Source: Anaerolineae bacterium
GTDB taxonomy: Bacteria > Chloroflexota > Anaerolineae > B4-G1 > SLSP01
Reading direction: 5' to 3'
DNA: 5,894 nt
Assembly (NCBI GenBank): GCA_016927095.1
Contig: JAFGNI010000615.1
Location: 1-5,894, forward strand
Part shown: in pieces, positions 1 through 5,112 of the stretch
How positions within the stretch are numbered: position 1 is the stretch's first letter
Layout of the letters: every line of letters begins with the position of its first letter
Position numbers and translations under genes: made by a program
Notes under the pieces: generated by a model
Database searches by the model: none
What the model was told of the DNA's origin: nothing
What the model saw: only the letters and a program-made list of their open reading frames with translations

Positions 1-87
1 GCGCGCAGCGACCCGATCTGTTCGTCACTTACCGTTACGCTGGGGGCAAGCTTGCACTATGGCGAACCGTCTTTTTTTGGAGCGACG
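1..87. other. Leader region upstream of the GNAT gene, possible 3' end of an upstream gene
   Basis: All three + frames are open from the first base, so the tail of an upstream gene could be here. The frame beginning at base 2 ends in a TGA at 89-91 that overlaps the ATG of the GNAT gene (ATGA), an arrangement typical of translational coupling. The frame beginning at base 3 stays open to a TGA at 123-125. Third-position GC does not clearly favour any frame, and no protein family is recognisable in so short a stretch. A run of seven T (72-78) lies just before the GNAT ribosome-binding site. Confidence 0.3.
79..82 (+). promoter_or_regulatory. Ribosome-binding site that sets the GNAT start
   Basis: GGAG lies five bases before the ATG at 88. 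This favours that ATG over the in-frame TTG at 52, which would add 12 residues and has no comparable site. ATG codons at 106 and 112 are also in frame but lack a clear site. Confidence 0.6.
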
Positions 88-1026
88 ATGAGACACAAGC
101 TAACCATGCGGATGGTCAGCAGTGACGAGGACTATTGGCGGATCCGCCCCTTTCTGCGCGAGGTCTTCCTGCGTAACGACCGCCGGCAGATCACGTGGGA
201 GGTTGCCCGCTGGGATTACTGGCGTTGGCCCGGCGTCGAAGGGTGGGGCGACGGTCCCCTCGAAGAGAACGTGGTGATCTGGGAACTGCCGGATGGGCGC
301 ATCGCCGCCCTGCTCAACACCGAGGGCCATGGTGAAGCCCACTTCCAGGTCCATCCCGATTTCCGCACGGCGGAGTTGGAGCGCGAGATGCTCGATGTGG
401 CTGAGGCCAGGTTGGCCGTGGGAGAGGCTGCAGGCGGGCGGGCCCTGGCGGTCTGGGCCGATTCGGCTGACAGGCTCCGCCAGGGCTTGTTGGCAGAGCG
501 TGGCTATGTGCGCGAGGGCGATCCCGAACGCCAGCATCGTCTTCTTTTGGATGGCCCGCTCTCTGAGGTGTCGCTCGCACATGGCTTCGTCCTGCGTCCC
601 TTGGGGGATATCGACGAACTCCCAGCCCGGAGCTGGTTCTCGTGGCGAGCGTTCAATCCCGACGCCCCGGAGGAGGACTACACCAAGCTGGGGTGGGCCT
701 GGTATCTGCAGATTCAACGCTGTCCGCTCTACCGCCGCGACCTCGACCTCGTTGTCGAGGCGCCCAAGGGCGATCTCGCGGCCTTCACGACCGTCTGGTT
801 CGACGACGTCACGCGCTGTGCCTACTTCGAGCCCGTGGGTACCTATTCACCTTACCAACGCCGAGGCCTGGCGCGCGCCATCATGCACGAGGGCCTCCGC
901 CGGGTCCGGCATCTGGGTGCCACCGTCGCCTTTGTCGCCGGCTATTCGGAGGCTGCCAACGCCCTCTACGACAAGGTCATGGGTCCGCCGTACGCGATCA
1001 AGGAACGGTGGGTCAAGACGTTCTGA
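88..1026 (+). CDS. GNAT-family N-acetyltransferase, probably two tandem GNAT domains
   Basis: This 312-residue protein is predicted to transfer an acetyl group from acetyl-CoA to an amine; the substrate cannot be read from the sequence. The C-terminal half (about residues 165-312) is a recognisable GNAT fold. A strand ending in VGTYSPY is followed by the acetyl-CoA pyrophosphate-binding loop QRRGLA (Q257 to A262), a helix, and a late block with AANALYDKVMG that matches the usual 'AN-LY--GF' ending. The N-terminal half (about 1-160) has GNAT-like size and order, with a WRIRPFLREVF helix and the strand pair VVIWELPDGRIAALL, but no clear Q/R-x-x-G-x-A loop. It is probably a degenerate non-catalytic copy, as in other double-GNAT proteins. 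No signal peptide or membrane segment is seen, so it is likely cytoplasmic. It is separated from the next gene by 187 bases and is probably not part of the sugar operon. The family call is firm; the double-domain reading is inference. Confidence 0.85.
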   Translation: MRHKLTMRMVSSDEDYWRIRPFLREVFLRNDRRQITWEVARWDYWRWPGVEGWGDGPLEENVVIWELPDGRIAALLNTEGHGEAHFQVHPDFRTAELEREMLDVAEARLAVGEAAGGRALAVWADSADRLRQGLLAERGYVREGDPERQHRLLLDGPLSEVSLAHGFVLRPLGDIDELPARSWFSWRAFNPDAPEEDYTKLGWAWYLQIQRCPLYRRDLDLVVEAPKGDLAAFTTVWFDDVTRCAYFEPVGTYSPYQRRGLARAIMHEGLRRVRHLGATVAFVAGYSEAANALYDKVMGPPYAIKERWVKTF

Positions 1027-1058
1027 CCCGCGCGGAAGCACGATTCTCCACGTATAGG

Positions 1059-1076
1059 CTTGCGATCGCGTGCAAG
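1059..1076. repeat. Imperfect inverted repeat around a GCGATCGC palindrome
   Basis: CTTGC (1059-1063) and GCAAG (1072-1076) are inverted copies separated by eight bases. Overlapping them is the perfect 8-base palindrome GCGATCGC (1062-1069). The element lies 33 bases after the GNAT stop. No T-run follows, so it is a poor candidate for an intrinsic terminator; it could be an operator-like site or chance. Confidence 0.3.
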
Positions 1077-1117
1077 ACCACCACGGGCCGGTCGGCGATT
1101 AGGGAGCCGGGCTATCC

Positions 1118-1144
1118 TTGTGGTGACTGCCCACTTCATATACA
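1118..1144 (+). promoter_or_regulatory. Weak sigma-70-like promoter candidate
   Basis: TTGTGG (1118-1123) and TATACA (1139-1144) are separated by 15 bases. The -10-like box matches four of six consensus bases and sits in a locally AT-richer stretch within the 187-base gap. If used, it would give a leader of roughly 60 bases before the membrane-protein start. The -35 match is poor and the spacing short, so this is only a candidate. Confidence 0.2.
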
Positions 1145-1164
1145 CTGATGGTGTGGTCCTTTGG

Positions 1165-1204
1165 GATCGGATCGCGCCACGTCTTGCTATTGCAGATCGG
1201 ATCG
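1165..1204. repeat. Direct repeat of GATCGGATCG, two copies 30 bases apart
   Basis: The 10-base word GATCGGATCG occurs at 1165-1174 and 1195-1204. Each copy is itself a short tandem of GATCG. The start-to-start distance is 30 bases, close to three helical turns, and the second copy runs into the ribosome-binding site of the next gene. This could be a paired protein-binding site in the leader, or chance in GC-rich DNA. Confidence 0.35.
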
Positions 1205-1210
1205 GAGGAG
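1204..1210 (+). promoter_or_regulatory. Strong ribosome-binding site that sets the membrane-protein start
   Basis: GGAGGAG lies just before the GTG at 1214, with five bases between the GGAGG core and the GTG. The longer in-frame choice, an ATG at 1148, has no such site and would add 22 residues before the charged MRKR start. This argues for the GTG. Confidence 0.65.
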
Positions 1211-1213
1211 GGC

Positions 1214-1630
1214 GTGCGGAAACGCGTGTGGCTGCTGCGGGTTGTCTGCTGGCTTGGGGCCGTGATCGACGGTCTGATGGTCGTGGTGATGGTCTTTCCC
1301 GATCTGGGGCAGCGATTCTTCCGCTTCATCACCTTCAGGCCCACGAGTCCGTTCCGGTACGCGATGATGATGGGTGCCTCGCTGATGCTGGGCTGGACCG
1401 TTCTGCTCATCTGGGCTGCGCGCAAGCCGCTGGCCCGCAAGGGTGTCTTGCTCATCACAGCGGTCCCGGTTGTCGTAGGTCTGACGCTGTCGAACGTCTA
1501 TGCGGTAGTGGTTGGCCTCATCGCCGCCCGCGATATGGTGATGACGTGGGTGGCCCAGGCGCTTTTGTTGGTCCTATTGCTTGGCAGTTACTTCGCCGCC
1601 GGCGGTCCCCCTGCGGATTCCGCGTCGTAG
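1214..1630 (+). CDS. Small four-helix integral membrane protein of unknown function
   Basis: I do not recognise a family. With the GTG start the protein is 138 residues. It begins with the positively charged MRKR and has four hydrophobic stretches at about residues 6-28, 49-69, 77-103 and 108-128. The loop between helices 1 and 2 is basic and aromatic (QRFFRFITFRPTSPFRY, about 33-49). A second basic turn, ARKPLARK (69-76), sits between helices 2 and 3. Positive charge before helix 1 and between helices 2 and 3 suggests that the N terminus and that turn face the cytoplasm. The tail GGPPADSAS is short and polar. No catalytic or metal-binding motif is visible, and it has one Cys, in helix 1. It lies 48 bases before the GH9-like gene in the same direction and could be the first gene of that operon, but nothing in the protein ties it to sugar metabolism. 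An overlapping ORF in another frame (1060-1662) reads as low-complexity Arg/Gly-rich sequence and is not credible. Confidence 0.7.
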   Translation: MRKRVWLLRVVCWLGAVIDGLMVVVMVFPDLGQRFFRFITFRPTSPFRYAMMMGASLMLGWTVLLIWAARKPLARKGVLLITAVPVVVGLTLSNVYAVVVGLIAARDMVMTWVAQALLLVLLLGSYFAAGGPPADSAS

Positions 1631-1643
1631 GCCTGGCGAGGCC
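1630..1643 (+). other. Small hairpin directly after the membrane-protein gene
   Basis: GGCCT (1630-1634) and AGGCC (1639-1643) form a perfect five-base-pair stem with the four-base loop GGCG, starting on the last base of the stop codon. A T-rich tail is lacking, so it is at best a weak terminator or an mRNA end-protecting structure between this gene and the GH9-like gene. Confidence 0.3.
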
Positions 1644-1678
1644 CTGGCTGGGTTCTGGTTAGCATAGGGGAGCGATAG

Positions 1679-3382
1679 ATGGACGTAAGCGGATTCCTCT
1701 ACTCCCAGATCGGCTACGATCTGGGAGACCCCAAACGCGCGATCGTGCGCAGCTACCGGCGCGATTATCTACCCGAGGGCGCAGTCTTCCAGGTATTGGC
1801 GGGCGGTGAGGCCAAAGACGAGGCAGAGCTCGTGCTAGCGGGCATTGTAGACTACTGGGGCGCCGTCTGGAAGGCCCATTGGTGGGTGGTCGACTTCTCA
1901 TCTGTGGAGGTGCCCGGCACCTACGTCATCGTTGTGCGGGCACCGGGCGCCAACGGCGAGCCGGGTGAGGTGCTGCTGCGGAGCGAGGCGATCGAGGTGG
2001 CTGACAACCGCCTCTGGCGCGAGACTGTTGAGCCGATTGCGCTGGACCAGATGGAGGAGCGGGCGCGCCAGGCGCGCAACGGCATCGGCTGGAAGGATTG
2101 CGGCGCCGAATGGCGCGAGGCCAACAGCCACGCCAGCACCTTGATCGGCCTCTGTGAGGTGCTCTCCATCGGTTATCAGTGGCTTACCGAAGCACAGGTC
2201 GACCGCCTCCGTCGCCAGATCATCCACGGCTGCGACTACCTGACCATCTTGCAGGATGCAGCCGAGCGCACCGGGGCGTCCTTTGGCCCCTTGGTCCACG
2301 AGATTCCCAACCACATGGTGCTCATCCCCGGCGATACGGCGCAAGCCGTTGTGGCGTTGGCGCACGCCGGGCGGTTGCTCGCCGACACCCATCCTGAGCA
2401 GAGCGCCGACTACACCGCCCGGGCGGCGCTGGCGATGGATTACCTGATCTTGGAGGTCGAGCCCTATCGGGACGGCAACTTCTCGGCGTCCAACCACGGC
2501 GCGCCAGAAGGTTTTCAGCTGCCCGACGAGTTCATGACGCGCGATCTGGCGATGATGATGTGGGGCTGCGTCCAGCTCTTCGCCGCCGGGCGGACCGAGT
2601 ACAAGCGCCATGCCGCGCGCTTCGCCCGGGAGGTCATGGCCCGCCAGGTGCCCGAGGCACGCGCTGAGGACGGCCTCTACGGTCACTTCTATACATTCGC
2701 CTCGGCGGACTTCACAGAAAAGGCCAACTGCCACCACCACGTCGGCTATGATACCGGCACGACCTTCCCCCACTTCATCGCGCCTATGTTGGAGATGGCA
2801 AGCCGCTGGGCGGACCATCCCGAAGCCCCTGCCTGGCGGGCATGTGTGAAACGCTTCGCCGAGGGCTACCTGATCCCGGCCTGCAGCCGCAACCCCTTCT
2901 ACCTGTTGCCCGAGGGAGTCTACCCCGGGGAGGGATTGCTGAGTTTCTGTGGGCCCTGGCACGGCATTAACACCTCGTATGGTTGGGCCGCTGCGCTGGC
3001 TGCCGCCTGCCAAGGGGTCAGTGACGATCCAGCCTTGCGACAGATCGTGGTGGGTAACCTACAGTGGTTTTGTGGCCTCAACGCCGGCATCACGACGAAG
3101 AGCTTCGATGGATGCGTGAAGTGGCGCGAGGACGTTCCTGAGGGAGCCGCTATCCCCTACAGCCAGATCTACGGGGTGGGGAGGCGGTGGGCCGGCAACT
3201 GGACCGGCATCCGCGGCACCGTGCCCAACGGCTTCGACGTCAATCCGCAGTTCCAACTTGTGGTAGAGCCCAAGCTGGAGCACGATGAACCGCTGCTATA
3301 TACGGACGAAGACTGGATTCCCCACGGTGCGGGCTTCTTGGCGGGGCTGACGGCGCTCCGCGACCGCAAGCGCTTTGAGTGA
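1679..3382 (+). CDS. Divergent GH9-like glycoside hydrolase with N-terminal Ig-like domain
   Basis: This 567-residue protein has the architecture of cellulase-type GH9 enzymes, which cleave beta-glycosidic bonds by inversion. An N-terminal Ig-like (CelD_N) domain occupies about residues 5-107: YSQIGYDLGDPKRAIV is the typical opening and VEVPGTYVIVV the closing strand. An (alpha/alpha)6 barrel follows (about 115-560). The C-terminal segment TDEDWIPHGAGFLAGLTAL aligns with the GH9 signature NEVAIDYNAGFTGAL, placing the general acid at E544. At the other end the usual DAGD motif reads WKDCGAE, with D140 kept and the second Asp lost or replaced (A143 or E144). The usual PHHR motif is also not visible; the equivalent stretch near 492-525 reads GRRWAGNWTGIRGTVPNGF. 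A His cluster CHHHVGYD (351-358) is notable. There is no signal peptide, so it is probably cytoplasmic and acts on short oligosaccharides rather than polymers. The ATG has GGGGAG (1667-1672) six bases upstream. It is the likely first gene of the catabolic run, 27 bases before the aldolase gene. The fold call is good; the substrate is unknown. Confidence 0.8.
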   Translation: MDVSGFLYSQIGYDLGDPKRAIVRSYRRDYLPEGAVFQVLAGGEAKDEAELVLAGIVDYWGAVWKAHWWVVDFSSVEVPGTYVIVVRAPGANGEPGEVLLRSEAIEVADNRLWRETVEPIALDQMEERARQARNGIGWKDCGAEWREANSHASTLIGLCEVLSIGYQWLTEAQVDRLRRQIIHGCDYLTILQDAAERTGASFGPLVHEIPNHMVLIPGDTAQAVVALAHAGRLLADTHPEQSADYTARAALAMDYLILEVEPYRDGNFSASNHGAPEGFQLPDEFMTRDLAMMMWGCVQLFAAGRTEYKRHAARFAREVMARQVPEARAEDGLYGHFYTFASADFTEKANCHHHVGYDTGTTFPHFIAPMLEMASRWADHPEAPAWRACVKRFAEGYLIPACSRNPFYLLPEGVYPGEGLLSFCGPWHGINTSYGWAAALAAACQGVSDDPALRQIVVGNLQWFCGLNAGITTKSFDGCVKWREDVPEGAAIPYSQIYGVGRRWAGNWTGIRGTVPNGFDVNPQFQLVVEPKLEHDEPLLYTDEDWIPHGAGFLAGLTALRDRKRFE

Positions 3383-3409
3383 TGGGTTACGCAGAATAGG
3401 AGAGACACC

Positions 3410-4102
3410 ATGGCCATACCGAATATCAACCGCTATCTGGACCACGCAGTGTTGAAGCCTGAGATGACCCGTCAGGAGGCCATCGACGCCATCCAGCTCG
3501 GCATTGACTACAACGTGCGCACCGTCTGCGTACGCCCCTGCGATATTGAGTTGGCTGCGACGATCTGTGCCGGCACGGAGACCGAGGTCTCCTGTGTGCT
3601 GGCCTTTCCGCACGGTTGTACCTCCAACTTGGTGAAGTCCGATGAGGCCCGCCGCTACATCGCGGCAGGCACGGACGAGATCGATATGGTGGTCAACTTC
3701 GGTTTCGTCCGCTCGGGCTTGTGGGATTATGTTGTCGCTGATATCCGCGCCGTCACTGACATAGCCAAACCGGCCGGCGTGCTGGTGAAGGTCATCTTCG
3801 AGACATCCTATCTTACGCTCGACCAGATCACGCGCACCACCGAGTGCGCCATCGAAGCCGGTGCCGATTTCGTCAAAACCTCGACCGGCTTCGGCGGTGA
3901 GGGCGCCACCGTCGAGGGCGTTCAGGCGATGCTCGATGCTGCACGGGGCCGGATCAAGGTCAAGCCCTCGGGCGGCATCCGTGACCGGGCTAGGGCTGAG
4001 ATGTTTGTAGCGATGGGCGCCATGCGCATCGGCAACGGCTACTCATCGACGCCCAAGATCTGCGATGGCACGCCGGTCGCCGGAGATACGGCAGACTACT
4101 AG
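3410..4102 (+). CDS. deoC: DeoC-family aldolase (2-deoxyribose-5-phosphate aldolase-like)
   Basis: The family splits 2-deoxy-D-ribose 5-phosphate into acetaldehyde and glyceraldehyde 3-phosphate through a Schiff base. This 230-residue protein is of normal length for the short bacterial type and is cytoplasmic. Motifs run in order: YLDHAVLKP (9-17), VCVRP (39-43), VLAFPHG (63-69), DEIDMVVN with D92, VKVIFET (126-132), ADFVKTSTGF with the Schiff-base lysine K156, and KPSGGIR with the second active-site lysine K185. All three catalytic residues (D92, K156, K185) are present, so it should be an active aldolase. Differences from typical members are KPSGGIR for KASGGIR and a C-terminal RIGNGYSS where RIGTSS or RIGASAG is usual. 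The latter lies in the phosphate-binding region, so the substrate may be altered. The start has AGGAG (3398-3402) seven bases upstream. It lies 27 bases after the GH9-like gene and 18 bases before the kinase, which suggests a kinase-aldolase pair on one transcript. Confidence 0.88.
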   Translation: MAIPNINRYLDHAVLKPEMTRQEAIDAIQLGIDYNVRTVCVRPCDIELAATICAGTETEVSCVLAFPHGCTSNLVKSDEARRYIAAGTDEIDMVVNFGFVRSGLWDYVVADIRAVTDIAKPAGVLVKVIFETSYLTLDQITRTTECAIEAGADFVKTSTGFGGEGATVEGVQAMLDAARGRIKVKPSGGIRDRARAEMFVAMGAMRIGNGYSSTPKICDGTPVAGDTADY

Positions 4103-4120
4103 ACCCAAAGGAGTGTAGCC

Positions 4121-5053
4121 GTGCCCAAACCCATCGTCGTCATAGGCAGTTCCAACGTCGATTTCATCATGAAGATGGACCATCTTCCGGCCCGGGACGA
4201 GACCGTCACCAACGCGACCTTCATGCAGACCTTTGGCGGGAAGGGCGCCAACCAAGCCGTCGCCGCAGCGCGGGCAGGCGGTGACGTGATCTTCGTCAAC
4301 TGCGTCGGCGACGATCCCTACGCCGAGCCGATGGTGGCGGGCTTCAGGGAGAGCGGCATCCGGACCGATCACATCTTTCACGAGACCGGTGTCGCCTGTG
4401 GTGCGGCGCTTGTGATGATCGGTGAGGGCGGTCACAACTACCTCTCCGTCGCGCCCGGTGCGAATGCGCGGCTAACCCCGGAGCGGATCGAGGGGCTGCG
4501 CGGCGTCCTCGCCGGAGCGGCCTATGTCCTGATGCAGTTTGAGATTCCCGCCGAGACCATCGCCCGGACGCTGGAGATCGCGGCTGAGGCAGGCGTGCCC
4601 GTCGTCTGGAACTACGCGCCGGCCAACCCCTTTGACGTCGCGCAGCTCGACAAGGTCGCCATCATCGTGGTCAACGAGCCGGAGGCGACGGCCCTTTCCG
4701 GCGTGACCGTGACCGACCGTGCCTCGACGGAACTGGCTGCGCTCAAGCTGCGCGAGATGGGTGCCGGCATCGCGATCGTGACACTGGGCGAGGGTGGATC
4801 GGTCATTGCCGCGCCGGATGGACCAGGGCGCACTACGCACGTCCCCGCCTTCCCGGTCGAAGCGCTCGACACCACTGCGGCTGGGGACACCTACTGCGGT
4901 TGTCTATGCGCAGCTCTGGCCGAAGGCCGGCCGCTGGAGGAGGCGGTCCGTTTTGCCAGCGCTGCGGGCGCGCTATGCGTCCAGCGGCTCGGCGCGCAGC
5001 CCTCGGAGCCCTGGCGCAACGAGATCGATGCCTTCTTGGCGGAGAGGGACTAG
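4121..5053 (+). CDS. rbsK: Ribokinase-family (PfkB) sugar kinase
   Basis: This 310-residue protein is almost the same length as E. coli ribokinase (309) and should phosphorylate a pentose at the terminal hydroxyl using ATP, in the cytoplasm. The N-terminal sugar-binding strand VIGSSNVDF has D14, where ribokinase contacts ribose. GGKGANQA (39-46) is the family's sugar-binding signature, E141 lies in the lid-facing region, NEPEA (185-189) follows, and TLGEGG (221-226) contacts the nucleotide. DTTAAGD (250-256) carries the anion hole and the catalytic base D256; the usual form is DTTGAGD. The ending RLGAQPSEP is typical of ribokinase rather than fructokinase or adenosine kinase. NYAPA (164-168) replaces the usual NPAPA. 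The GTG start has AAAGGAG (4107-4113) seven bases upstream. Standing 18 bases after a DeoC aldolase gene, it could be a 2-deoxyribokinase (DeoK), which belongs to this same subfamily; sequence alone cannot separate the two. Confidence 0.88.
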   Translation: MPKPIVVIGSSNVDFIMKMDHLPARDETVTNATFMQTFGGKGANQAVAAARAGGDVIFVNCVGDDPYAEPMVAGFRESGIRTDHIFHETGVACGAALVMIGEGGHNYLSVAPGANARLTPERIEGLRGVLAGAAYVLMQFEIPAETIARTLEIAAEAGVPVVWNYAPANPFDVAQLDKVAIIVVNEPEATALSGVTVTDRASTELAALKLREMGAGIAIVTLGEGGSVIAAPDGPGRTTHVPAFPVEALDTTAAGDTYCGCLCAALAEGRPLEEAVRFASAAGALCVQRLGAQPSEPWRNEIDAFLAERD

Positions 5054-5103
5054 CCTGGCGGATCGGTTCGACATGATATGTAGATCTGCTGGTTACCTTT
5101 CAT

Positions 5104-5108
5104 GGAGG
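5104..5108 (+). promoter_or_regulatory. Ribosome-binding site that helps set the GH78 start
   Basis: GGAGG is followed by two ATG codons in the same frame at 5110 and 5113. The site is one base from the first and four bases from the second, so the second is the better-spaced start. The two choices differ by one residue. Confidence 0.6.
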
Positions 5109-5112
5109 AATG

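Noticed and set aside
293..1148. Two + strand frames (293-1057 and 642-1148) overlapping the GNAT gene
   Set aside because: Both read as Ser/Arg/Pro-rich out-of-frame sequence, while the 88-1026 frame carries the GNAT acetyl-CoA loop.
1060..1662. 200-codon + frame overlapping the membrane-protein gene
   Set aside because: Its translation is Arg/Gly/Ala-rich without domain character and it overlaps a frame with four clear membrane helices and a strong ribosome-binding site.
1656..1678. Promoter-like TAGCAT just before the GH9-like gene
   Set aside because: It matches four of six -10 bases but has no proper -35 partner, and it would place the transcript start on or next to the ribosome-binding site.
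1898..3013. 371-codon open frame on the - strand inside the GH9-like gene
   Set aside because: It is a shadow of a GC-rich coding region. The + frame has clear GH9-type motifs and a good ribosome-binding site; the - frame gives no recognisable protein.
5071..5087. ACAT-GAT-ATGT inverted repeat and AGATCT palindrome before the rhamnosidase gene
   Set aside because: The arms are only four bases, no T-run follows, and no paired promoter boxes are evident; chance is the simpler explanation.
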